From JADJYF01 sp965278995 (lineage in GTDB: Bacteria > Pseudomonadota > Gammaproteobacteria > Ga0077536), in NCBI GenBank assembly GCA_965278995.1, contig OZ257136.1:5022001-5086000 (forward strand): a DNA stretch of 64,000 bases, given 5' to 3'. Position numbers and translations under genes: made by a program. Shown piece by piece: positions 43,999 through 53,005 of the stretch (within the stretch, counting starts at the first letter, position 1; each line of letters begins with the position of its first letter). The notes beneath the pieces were generated by a model. It ran no database searches and had not been told where the DNA came from. It saw nothing but the letters and a program-made list of their open reading frames with translations.

Positions 43999-44715
43999 AT
44001 GCCATTCGCCAACACTACAATCGTCGTCCTGGGCGGCACCTCCGGCATCGGTCTCGCCACGGCTCTCGCCGCGCAGTCGCAGGGCGCGCGCGTCGTCGTC
44101 ACCGGTCGCTCGGCGAAGCGACTCGACGCGGCGCGGGCGCTTCTCGGCGCCAATGCGGAGGCAGTCGAACTCGATGCTGCCGATGAGGCCGGTACGCGGG
44201 CACTGTTCGATCGCCTCGGCGCGCTCGATCACGTATTCATCACGGCGGGACAACTCGTGCTGGATGCGAAGCTCGCTCCGGAAACAAGTGCGCTGCATGC
44301 GGCGATCGACGTACGTTTCTGGGGAGCCGTTTATGCGGCCAAGTACTCTGCGCCGCGCATTCGCGCGGGCGGGTCGATCACGTTCATGTCGGGTACGGCT
44401 GGCCGCCGATCGTTGCCGGGTGCGTCCGTCGCGACAGCATCGTGCGGCGCGGTTGACGCCTTCGCACGCGCGCTCGCGCTCGACCTTGCGCCGATCCGGG
44501 TCAATACGATCCAGCCCGGTTACGTAGATACCCCGCTGTTCGACGACATCTTCGGTGCACAGCGCGATGATATGCTCGCCGCCGCCGGCGCGAAGCTGCC
44601 GGTCGGACGCATCGGCCGCGCGGAAGAGATCGCGGATGCTGTCCTGTTCCTGATGCGCAACGGTTACGTCACCGGCACCAATCTCGTCGTCGACGGCGGC
44701 GGCCTGCTTGTGTGA
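43999..44715 (+). CDS. Atypical short-chain dehydrogenase/reductase
   Basis: A 238-residue SDR with the NAD(P) motif GGTSGIG and the NTIQPGYVDTPLF end, preceded by AGGAG. The catalytic region reads SGTAGRRSLPGASVATASCG, where both the Tyr and the Lys of the usual YxxxK are replaced (by Ala and Cys). Similar sequences form a known divergent SDR group, so it may be a non-classical or structural member. It lies between the esterase and BVMO genes. Confidence 0.88.
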   Translation: MPFANTTIVVLGGTSGIGLATALAAQSQGARVVVTGRSAKRLDAARALLGANAEAVELDAADEAGTRALFDRLGALDHVFITAGQLVLDAKLAPETSALHAAIDVRFWGAVYAAKYSAPRIRAGGSITFMSGTAGRRSLPGASVATASCGAVDAFARALALDLAPIRVNTIQPGYVDTPLFDDIFGAQRDDMLAAAGAKLPVGRIGRAEEIADAVLFLMRNGYVTGTNLVVDGGGLLV

Positions 44716-44785
44716 CCGGCGACGTCGCACTCCGCATTGCCGGTGGCTTCGAGCGGCGCGCGGCTGATATTCACGCAATCCGACA

Positions 44786-46402
44786 GTGAACTCGACAATG
44801 ACAAAAAAGCTCGCTGGCCTGGTGCTCGACGCCGCAGTAATCGGCAGCGGTGTGGCCGGCTTGTACGCCCTGCAACGACTGCGCGACCAGATGGGGCTGA
44901 ATGTCCAGGGCTTCGATGACGCCGGCGGTGTTGGTGGCACCTGGTACTGGAACCGCTACCCGGGTTGCCGCGTGGATACCGAGGCCGCGGTGTACTGCTA
45001 TTCGTTCGACGAACAACTGTACCGCGACTGGCGATGGACCGAGCGCTATCCGCGTTAGAACGAGGTGCTCGCCTACCTCAATGCCGTTGCCGACAAACAC
45101 GACCTCAAACGCTCGATCAATTTCGAAACGCGCATCGCGCGTGCCGAATGGGAGGAGGCCGATGCACTGTGGCGGCTAACTACTACCAGCGGCGAAAGGA
45201 TCGCCGCACGATATCTCTTTGAAGGCGTCGGCCTGCTGTCCTCGACCAACCTGCCGGTCATTACAGGCGCCGAGCGTTTCAAAGGCGAGATCCACCATGC
45301 GGCGCGCTGGCCACAGAGCGGCGTCGATTTTGCAGGGAAGCGCGTGGCCGTCATTGGTACCGGCTCTACCGGTATACAGCTCGTCACCGAGCTAGCCCCC
45401 CAGGTTGCACATCTCTACGTACTGCAGCGCACCCCGCAGTACGTGGTCCCGCTCGGCTGCAGCCCTTTCCCCGCCGACAAACGCGCACAGATGGATGCCG
45501 ACCCGCGCGGCTTCGTACGCCATGCGCTCGACTCGGCCTCGGTGTTCGGTCTCGCCGAGAGCACCACGCCAGCGATGAGCGTGTCGGCCGAACAGCGGCA
45601 GCGCGTATACGAGCAGGCGTGGAACAAAGGCGGTGGCTTTGGTTTCATGCTCGAGACCTTTGGCGACATCATCGTCAGCAAGGAAGCAAACGACACTGCG
45701 ACCGACTTCATCCGCGCCAAGATCCGCGCGATCGTGAACGACCCGGCGGTTGCTGCAAAGCTCTCTCCCTCCGATCTCTACGCCAAGCGACCGCTCGCGG
45801 TCGACGGCTACTACGAAACGTTCAATCGCGACAACGTGATGCTGGTCGATGTGAAGAACTCACCCATCGTCGCGTTCACGGAGTCAGGCATCCGCACCAC
45901 CGAGTCGGAAATCCCGGTCGACGTGATCATATTTGCCACGGGCTTCGATGCCGTCACTGGTAATTATCTCAAGATCGATACGGTCGGCCGCCACGGTCGT
46001 CGCCTGCAGGACAAATGGGCCGATGGCCCGCACGGCTACCTCGGCATGACCATCGCCGACTTTCCAAACCTGTTCATGATCTTCGGCCCTTTCGGCCCGT
46101 TCACCAGCCAGCCGCTGGTCCACGAATACCAGATAAACTGGATGACCAGACTGGTCGCCCATGCGCGCGCCCAGGGTTATCGCAGTATCGATACCGATAC
46201 GGTCGCAGAGGATGCCTGGGTTCAACAGTGCCGCGATGGCATGGCACAAACCCTGTTTCCACTAGTCGATAGCTGGATCAACGGCGCCAACGTGCCCGGC
46301 AAGCCGCGCGCTGCGATGTTCTACATGGGTGGCAATGCCAACTACATGAAAGAACTCGACGCGATTGAGCAATCGGGCTACGCGAGTTTCCGATTCAACT
46401 AA
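44786..46402 (+). pseudogene. Baeyer-Villiger flavin monooxygenase interrupted by an amber stop
   Basis: A single reading frame of about 538 codons with one internal TAG at 45056-45058. The upstream part holds the FAD motif GSGVAGLYAL and the BVMO segment GVGGTWYWNRYPGCRVD. The downstream part holds the fingerprint FKGEIHHAARWP, the NADPH motif GTGSTGIQ and an intact C-terminus. At the stop, family members have a Gln-like position (RYP-x-NEVLAYLN), so one C-to-T change (CAG to TAG) explains it. There is no other damage, so the loss is recent, or readthrough occurs. The start may be the GTG at 44786 or the ATG at 44798. Confidence 0.88.
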
Positions 46403-46447
46403 CCTTCCCCGACACCGAGCAGTCGCTTCGGACTGTGGTCTACTCCG

Positions 46448-47410
46448 TCAAAACCGCGCCGACAGATCGAGATGCTGAACCCAGTTCTTATAGTTTCGGA
46501 CTGAGAACCGCTGGTACTCGACGATGTTATAGCGATACGTCCCCTCCGCAACTTTGCGTTCAACGGCCAAAAATTCTTCCATGGAGCATGGGACAAACTT
46601 CAGCCGATCCCCATGACGGAATATGCACAGCTCACCTTCGAATTCTGGAAAGCGTCGCCCGCGATCCCAGATTGGGACCGGGGTACGGGCAAACATCTGA
46701 TAGCCGCCGGGACTAGGCAGGGGCGTGATTACGGTCGACATACCACCGAGAGTTACGGTGCCTTGTGGCGTCCATGTCCGTGGCGGGTCATATTTCGGGG
46801 CCGTTAAGCGACAACGAGGATCGAGAGGCATGAGGAAGGCAATTCCAGGCAAAAACCCCAGGCATGCTGCCCAGTACTCGGTGCCGGAATGTACTCGCAC
46901 AAATTGATCGACGTCGTCGAGTTCATTGAGTCGCGCGATGAGATCGGGATCCGGTTCCTTGGACGGATTCAGCTTGGCCCGATAATCGTCAGTGCACTCC
47001 TTACTCCACGGATCAAGATAAAGCGTCGGTAAATAGAACAGACGACTATTCATTTCAATGTCGTCTTTCGAAGTTGTGCTACTCACCAGGTGCACCACTG
47101 CGCAGGCCAGCTGATCGTAATCAATAATGTCTGGTTCGTAATGAATAATCGTGCTGGCAAAAGCGGGCGCCGATTCCAGCACGCCTGCAATATTCTCGTT
47201 GACCAGCGCAGACGCAAGCGCATGGCCCCGGAAATTCAGATCGAGATTCATTTCGTCGCCGAACTCGATCAGCATATACCGGTCGCCGGCGGGCCTGATT
47301 TTTGGTGTCGCGTAGATCATCGTTGTCTGCTGCCGCGTTTGTCCGTCCCCGAAGATTGGCTCAGGAAAAACATGGGTTACATTGTAGATTGCCTCCAGTC
47401 TGTGTCGCAT
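46448..47410 (-). CDS. 5-oxoprolinase subunit B / KipI-type carboxyltransferase subunit 1, orphan
   Basis: A protein of about 320 residues with the CT_C_D fold of PxpB/KipI and urea amidolyase: an EFGD start, NIAGVLESAPAFASTIIHYEP, GTEYWAACLGFLPGIAFLMP and the PSPGGYQMFARTPVPIWD end. It is longer than PxpB (about 220), with an extra about 40 N-terminal and about 60 C-terminal residues. The partner subunit (PxpC) is absent. It starts about 12 bp after the ku stop, so it may be the tail of the NHEJ transcript. The exact start is uncertain (TTG 47425, ATG 47410, ATG 47320). Confidence 0.75.
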   Translation of the reverse strand: MRHRLEAIYNVTHVFPEPIFGDGQTRQQTTMIYATPKIRPAGDRYMLIEFGDEMNLDLNFRGHALASALVNENIAGVLESAPAFASTIIHYEPDIIDYDQLACAVVHLVSSTTSKDDIEMNSRLFYLPTLYLDPWSKECTDDYRAKLNPSKEPDPDLIARLNELDDVDQFVRVHSGTEYWAACLGFLPGIAFLMPLDPRCRLTAPKYDPPRTWTPQGTVTLGGMSTVITPLPSPGGYQMFARTPVPIWDRGRRFPEFEGELCIFRHGDRLKFVPCSMEEFLAVERKVAEGTYRYNIVEYQRFSVRNYKNWVQHLDLSARF

Positions 47411-47421
47411 CCATTCTGCGA

Positions 47422-48315
47422 TCAACCCCGTTTGCGAACCGGTTTTGCAGCCGCTTTCTTCGCAGGAGCGGTGGCCTTTGGCTTGGCCGATGGCGATGCT
47501 TTGCCGGCCGGTTGTGACTTCCGCTTGAGACTCTTGGCGAGCAATTCGGTCAGGTCGATCACGTTGGAGGAGCGTTCTTCTTCAGAGGATTCCTCGACCG
47601 GCGTCACGGTTTCGGTTTCGCCAGCTTTGATCTTCTGGTTGACGAGTTTGTGCACGGCCGCACTGAAATTCTCGGTGAAGTCAGTCGGTTTCCATTTGCC
47701 GGTCATGTCGCCGATGAGCTGTACCGCCATCTTCAATTCGCTGGGCTTCAGGTTTGCGGCGGATTTCCCGTCAGCGGGCAGCTCGAGCTCGCTCATCGGG
47801 CGGATTTCGCTGGCCCAGCGGATCGTGTTCAGCATCAGCGCTGGACCTGAAGGGATCAGCGCCGCCAGATGTTCTTTCGTATGCATGACGACTCGGGCTA
47901 TGCCAATGACATCTGCCTCACGCATGGCTTCACGTAGCAGCGCATAAACCTTGTTGGCGCCTTTGCCGGAAGGCTCGAGATAATAGGGTTTCTCCAGCAG
48001 CACGAAATCGATGTCGGCGGCCTTGACGAAACATTCGATTTCGATCGATTGGGTGGATTTCGGATATGCGGCCTTGATCTGTTCGTCGCTGAGGACGACA
48101 TAGTCGCCGCTGTCCTGTTTGATCCCCTTGACGATGTCGTCGCTCTCGATCTCCTTACCGGTGCGCTTGTTGATGCGCTTGTAACCCACCGGGTCCATCG
48201 ATCGCTTGTCGAGCCAGTCGAAGTCGATGCCGGCTTCCTGCGAGGCCGGATAGAGTGCAACGGGTACGTTGACGAGGCCGAAGCTGATGGCCCCTTTCCA
48301 GATTGCGCGAGGCAT
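47422..48315 (-). CDS. ku: Ku protein (non-homologous end joining)
   Basis: A 297-residue bacterial Ku: MPRAIWKGAISFGLVNVPVA start, KRINKRTGKEIESDDIVKG, and LILE-like EKPYYLEPSG region of the beta-barrel core. The C-terminus is Lys/Ala-rich (KSLKRKSQPAGKASP ... KKAAAKPVRKRG), as in extended Ku tails that help LigD and DNA binding. It encircles DNA ends as a homodimer and recruits LigD, encoded 31 bp upstream on the same strand. Confidence 0.97.
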   Translation of the reverse strand: MPRAIWKGAISFGLVNVPVALYPASQEAGIDFDWLDKRSMDPVGYKRINKRTGKEIESDDIVKGIKQDSGDYVVLSDEQIKAAYPKSTQSIEIECFVKAADIDFVLLEKPYYLEPSGKGANKVYALLREAMREADVIGIARVVMHTKEHLAALIPSGPALMLNTIRWASEIRPMSELELPADGKSAANLKPSELKMAVQLIGDMTGKWKPTDFTENFSAAVHKLVNQKIKAGETETVTPVEESSEEERSSNVIDLTELLAKSLKRKSQPAGKASPSAKPKATAPAKKAAAKPVRKRG

Positions 48316-48346
48316 CGCGGTCTCCTTGAGTTGTTAGGTAATAAAA

Positions 48347-50905
48347 CTACGCTGACGCGCCGGCCGGGTATTTCAACTTTTTCATGGCGGCAGTCAGGCG
48401 ACAGGCGGCTTTGGCGTAACCGTCCCAGGGGCGATTGCCTTCGTCCAAGCGCGTATGCGCGGTGTGCACGCTCCAGTGATCGCCGCCTGTGAGCGAAGCG
48501 AGTTCGTCCCATGCCACCGGTACCGAGATACCGAGGCCTGGCCGCGCGCGAGCCGACCAGGCACACGCGGTCGTGGCGCCGACGCCATTCCGCAGGTAGT
48601 CGATGAAGATTTTGCCGATGCGATTCTTCGGGCCGCTCTTGGCTACGAACCGCTGGGGAATGGTTTTGGCGAGATGGACGACCACAGCCTGCGAGAATCC
48701 TTTCACGATCTCCCAGTCATGCACTGCGCGCAGCGGTACGACGACGTGCAGTCCCTTGCCGCCGCTGGTCTTGAGAAACGCCGGTAAACCGAGTTCCTGC
48801 AGAAAGGCGTGCACGAGGCTGGCCGCGTCGCGCACCTTGCCCCACGCAACGCCTTCGCCCGGGTCGAGGTCGAAGACCATGCGGTCCGGGTGCTGCAGCG
48901 ACTTCGTACCCGTATTGTTCGTATGGAATTCGACGACGTTCCACTGCGCGGCAGACAGGATCCCCTGACTGCTCGCGATCTCGAGCAAGGGCGGATGGCC
49001 GGCGTACAAAGCCGGGTCGAGCTGGCGGATGCCGGGCAATTTCTCGGTCGCGGCGTGCTTCTGAAAGAACAACTGCCCATCGACTCCGCTCGGTGCTCGC
49101 ACCAGCGAAACCGGTCGCCCTTTCAGATGCGCCATCAACAGGTCGCCCACCAGGCCGTAGTAGCGGAACAGTTCGATCTTGGTAATCCCCGTGCTGGGGT
49201 CGATCACGCGTTCAGGATGCGTGACGCGAAGGGAAGGATTCAGCGCGTGTGACTCGTGCGAAGTGGCGGTGCTGCTGCGCTTGGCGGGCTGCTTCGTACC
49301 CGCAGGCTTTTCCTGAACAATCGCGCTGGCTGGTTTATCAGTGCGCAATCCATGGAACACCGAGTGCCGGATGATGCCGGCGCGCGTCCATTCCCCGAAA
49401 GAAACCTCCGCGACGAGCTGCGGCTTCACCCAATGCGGCCTGCCTGCGATCGCAGTGGCTTTGGAGAACGGGCTTTTCGCGACAGTCAGTTTTTTGAGAC
49501 GCGCTAACAGCGCGCTAAGGGTACGATCGTCGAAACCGGTGCCCACCTTGCCTGCATAGCGCAGGGCTCCGACTTCGCCGTGAACGCCCAGCAGCAACGC
49601 TCCGATCCCCACGCGCGAACCTTGCGGATCGGTATAGCCGCCGATCACGAATTCCTGCCGTTGACTGCACTTGAGCTTGATCCACGCGGCGGATCGGCGC
49701 GACACGTAGCTGGAATCAAGCCGCTTGGCGATGATCCCCTCCAGGCCGAGCTTGCAGGCGGAAGCAACGACACTTTCCGCCGGCGCATCGAATGCATCGC
49801 TGAAGCGCACACGGTTCGATGACGACTTCTCGAGCAAGCGTTGAAGAAGCGCGCGGCGTTCGCGCAGCGGAACCTCGCGCAGGTCGTGACCATCGACGTA
49901 GGGAATGTCGAACAGGTAGAGAACGATGTCGTTCGTCTGCGCCGCATCGAATGACTGCTGCAAAGCGCCGAAATCCGGTACACCTTTTTCGTTGAGAATG
50001 ACCATCTCGCCGTCATACCATCCGGCCGGCAGCTTCGCTTTGGCAATGGCCTTCTGAAGGGGTAGGAGTTTTGATGTCCAGTCGTTGCCGTTCCGGGTGA
50101 ATAGCTTGATCTCAGCGCCATCGACGCGAGTCATCAGGCGATAGCCGTCGAACTTGATCTCGTAACCCCACGCCTGCGGATCGGGGGGCGGCGACTCCAC
50201 GAGCGTAGCGAGTTGCGGGGCGAGTAGCGCAGGCATTGGCGTTTTGGTTGCGCCGGCAGGCAGGGCAGTCTGCGCGCGGCGGGACGCGGTCTTTTTCGCT
50301 ACGGTTTTCGCCGCCCTCGTTTTCGGCGACATGAGGCCCGAGTGACGGGCGGGTGAGTTAGATGGCGTGACGCTGTCCGGCATCTCATCCACTACGCTGA
50401 ATTCGGTCGTTGCCCGAACGAACTCGTCTTTTTCCTTGATGAGCAGCCACGGCGGTTGCTTCTCACCTTTTCCTTTCATGCGCACCAGCACCCATCTGCC
50501 ATGCAGCTTCTGCCCATGCAATTCGAATTTCAATTGACCCGCAAGATAGCCCTGAGCTGCATCGCCGACTGGTAGCCAGGTTCCGCTGTCCCAGATGATC
50601 ACCTTGCCGGCGCCGTATTGTCCCGCAGGGATCGTCCCTTCGAAGTTCGAATAGGCGATCGGATGATCCTCCACTTGAACCGCCATGCGTTTGACTTTTG
50701 CATCGAGGCTCGGCCCTTTGGGTACTGCCCAGCTTTTCATGGTGCCGTCGAGTTCGAGGCGGAAGTCGTAATGGAGGCCGCGGGCCCAATGCTTCTGAAT
50801 GACGAACGATAGAGCGCCTGCTGAAGCCTTGCCGCCATCGGCCGGCTCCGACGTCACTGCGAAATTACGTTTGGCCTTGTATTGGCGCAGCGCGTCGGGG
50901 GCCAT
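48347..50905 (-). CDS. ligD: DNA ligase D (phosphoesterase-ligase-polymerase)
   Basis: A multifunctional NHEJ enzyme of about 852 residues. The 3'-phosphoesterase domain is first (about 20-160: HWARGLHYDFRLELDG, AIPAGQYGAGKV-like TIPAGQYGAG). The ATP-dependent ligase follows with the nucleotidyl Lys in KFDGYR near 252 and EGIIAKRLDS. The archaeo-eukaryotic-primase-type polymerase is last (from about 560: SLVRAPSGVDGQLFFQKH, and MVFDLDPGEG with the metal Asp pair). All domains look intact. The open frame continues 22 codons to a GTG at 50971, but the ATG at 50905 gives the usual family start. It acts with Ku. Confidence 0.96.
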   Translation of the reverse strand: MAPDALRQYKAKRNFAVTSEPADGGKASAGALSFVIQKHWARGLHYDFRLELDGTMKSWAVPKGPSLDAKVKRMAVQVEDHPIAYSNFEGTIPAGQYGAGKVIIWDSGTWLPVGDAAQGYLAGQLKFELHGQKLHGRWVLVRMKGKGEKQPPWLLIKEKDEFVRATTEFSVVDEMPDSVTPSNSPARHSGLMSPKTRAAKTVAKKTASRRAQTALPAGATKTPMPALLAPQLATLVESPPPDPQAWGYEIKFDGYRLMTRVDGAEIKLFTRNGNDWTSKLLPLQKAIAKAKLPAGWYDGEMVILNEKGVPDFGALQQSFDAAQTNDIVLYLFDIPYVDGHDLREVPLRERRALLQRLLEKSSSNRVRFSDAFDAPAESVVASACKLGLEGIIAKRLDSSYVSRRSAAWIKLKCSQRQEFVIGGYTDPQGSRVGIGALLLGVHGEVGALRYAGKVGTGFDDRTLSALLARLKKLTVAKSPFSKATAIAGRPHWVKPQLVAEVSFGEWTRAGIIRHSVFHGLRTDKPASAIVQEKPAGTKQPAKRSSTATSHESHALNPSLRVTHPERVIDPSTGITKIELFRYYGLVGDLLMAHLKGRPVSLVRAPSGVDGQLFFQKHAATEKLPGIRQLDPALYAGHPPLLEIASSQGILSAAQWNVVEFHTNNTGTKSLQHPDRMVFDLDPGEGVAWGKVRDAASLVHAFLQELGLPAFLKTSGGKGLHVVVPLRAVHDWEIVKGFSQAVVVHLAKTIPQRFVAKSGPKNRIGKIFIDYLRNGVGATTACAWSARARPGLGISVPVAWDELASLTGGDHWSVHTAHTRLDEGNRPWDGYAKAACRLTAAMKKLKYPAGASA

Positions 50906-51174
50906 GCTCGGAACCTTGAATGCTTCGGAATAGGTGACGTCGATTCCGCCGTGCTGGTCGGCGTTCGCCACCTGAGCTGAAGGCGACGCTCAGTCATACT
51001 GCCCGCGGGTGCAATGACGGTCAGTGCGATAACGCATGTAGACGGTGCGACCACGTCGAGCTGGCGGTCTTTCGAATAGTGGCAGCGCGCCGCGATGCGC
51101 GCCGCTGGGCGACGAGGAGTCGGTCGCCCATTCTCAAATGTGAGCTGACAGCGCCCTGTCAGCCTGCGATAACC

Positions 51175-52836
51175 TCAAGCTGCAGCGGCGTTCCGCTCCG
51201 GCTCGGTAACGAAGCCTTCGTAACCGCGTTCGGCGGCTTCGAAGATGCGCGAGTAGTAGGCCGGACCGCCCAGGTGCACGGCGAACTGGCGGTGCTTGCC
51301 CGGAATGTTGCTCCCCGTATACCAGGATTCGGTTTGCGGGTAGAGCGACATGTTGCCGACTGTTTCCACTTCCTTGCTCCAGATGAGATCGACACCCGGT
51401 GCCGGCTCGATAGCGCCGATACCGTGTTTGCGCATGTGCAGAATGCACTCGCGGATCCAGTCGCTCTGCCGTTCCGCGCCGAGCGGCATGTTGTACAGCA
51501 CGCAGGGCGATTCCGGCCCGTGGATCATGAAGAGATTGGGCATGCCCGGAATCGTGAGACCGAGCCAGGAATTGAAGCGCTTGGCCCAGCGCTCGGCGAG
51601 CGACACGCCGCCGCGTCCCCGCGGGTTGATGTTCTGCAGTGCACCGGTGATGGCGTCGAAGCCGGTGGCGAAGATCAGCATGTCGAGTGGGTGATGGCCG
51701 CTCTGGGTGCGCACACCGTCGGCGGTGATTTCGATGATCGGGTCTTCACGCAGATCCACCAGGCTCACGTTGTCGCGGTTGAACGCCGCGTAGTAGCCCT
51801 CGTCCATCACCTGGCGCTTGGTTGCGATGAGGTAACTTGGCAGCAGCTTGCGCGCTGTCTCCGGGTCTTTCACCGTCTGGCGAATCTTGTCGCGCACGAA
51901 TTCCGCCAGCCATTCGTTTGATTGGCGGTCAGTCAGGATGTCGCAATACGTCGAGACCAGGATCGGACCCAGGCCGCCTTTCTGCCAGGCGGCTTCATAG
52001 GTCGCGCGGCGCTGTTCGGGCGTGTGCTCGCTGGCGCGGATGGTGCTCGGCACCTCCGGCGCGCCTATCGGCGTACTCAGCATGATGGCGCGGAACTTCG
52101 GCCAGTCGCTGCGCGCCTCGGCGACCAGTGCCTTATCGGTGGGGCAGTTGCCGGCCGGTACAGTGTACTGCGGTGTTCGCTGGAACACGGTGAGATGGTC
52201 GGCTTCGCGCGCAACCACCGGCGTCGACTGGATGCCCGATGAACCAGTGCCGATGATGCCGACGCGCTTGCCCTTGAACACCACTTGCCGGTCGTTCGGC
52301 CAGCGGCCGGTGTGATAGCGCTCACCCTTGAAGGATTCGACGCCCGGGATCGCCGGCAGGTGGGCTGCAGACAGCGCGCCGACCGCGCACACCAGAAACT
52401 GCGCCCGCACCCGCTCGATCTTGCCTTCGCCTTGGCTTGTCTCGATTTCCCAGCGCTGGGCACCCTCGTCAAACGTCGCACCGGTGACGCGAGTCTCGAG
52501 CTGGATGTCGCGGCGCAGGTCGAGGCGGTCGGCGACGAAGTTGAGATAGCGCAGCACGGTCGGCTGATCGGGCTGCTTTTCCGGCCAGTCGAATTCACGC
52601 AGCAGATCTTCGGAGAACGTATAGCAATAGAAAGGCCCACCCGGATAGTCGACGCGCGCGCCCGGGTAACGGTTCCAGAACCAGGTGCCACCTACTCCAG
52701 AGGCTTCGTCGTAGACCCTGACTTTCAAGCCCTGTTCGCGGAGCGTATGAAGTGCGTACATGCCACCGAAGCCGGAGCCGACGACGATCGCGTCGAACTC
52801 CTGCGAATTGCTCGTTCGTGAAACGCTGTTGGCCAT
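51175..52836 (-). CDS. Flavin-containing Baeyer-Villiger-type monooxygenase
   Basis: An intact 553-residue class B monooxygenase. The FAD motif GSGFGGMYAL is followed by GVGGTWFWNRYPGARVD and the BVMO fingerprint FKGERYHTGRWP (about 165). The second Rossmann motif is GTGSSGIQ. It inserts oxygen next to a ketone using NADPH. GGGGAG upstream of the ATG at 52836 sets the start. It shares architecture with the amber-interrupted copy 5 kb away, but the two differ throughout, so they are not a recent duplication. Confidence 0.93.
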   Translation of the reverse strand: MANSVSRTSNSQEFDAIVVGSGFGGMYALHTLREQGLKVRVYDEASGVGGTWFWNRYPGARVDYPGGPFYCYTFSEDLLREFDWPEKQPDQPTVLRYLNFVADRLDLRRDIQLETRVTGATFDEGAQRWEIETSQGEGKIERVRAQFLVCAVGALSAAHLPAIPGVESFKGERYHTGRWPNDRQVVFKGKRVGIIGTGSSGIQSTPVVAREADHLTVFQRTPQYTVPAGNCPTDKALVAEARSDWPKFRAIMLSTPIGAPEVPSTIRASEHTPEQRRATYEAAWQKGGLGPILVSTYCDILTDRQSNEWLAEFVRDKIRQTVKDPETARKLLPSYLIATKRQVMDEGYYAAFNRDNVSLVDLREDPIIEITADGVRTQSGHHPLDMLIFATGFDAITGALQNINPRGRGGVSLAERWAKRFNSWLGLTIPGMPNLFMIHGPESPCVLYNMPLGAERQSDWIRECILHMRKHGIGAIEPAPGVDLIWSKEVETVGNMSLYPQTESWYTGSNIPGKHRQFAVHLGGPAYYSRIFEAAERGYEGFVTEPERNAAAA

Positions 52837-53005
52837 TGCGCCGATACTCCCCGGTAGCGAAATTGGTCGATCTGAAAGCCTCATGAGTCTAGAGGGGAAA
52901 GGCGCTGGGAAACAATGGGGGGCGATGCGTTTCCCGGCCTGCAGGGCTGACTGGCCATTTGCCGGGCCGATGCAGGCCCGCCCTTTCCGGGCCCTGAAGC
53001 CGACA

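Noticed and set aside
45056..45058. Pyrrolysine or another genetic recoding at the BVMO amber codon
   Set aside because: No pyl genes or context signals are visible, and a single CAG to TAG change explains it better.
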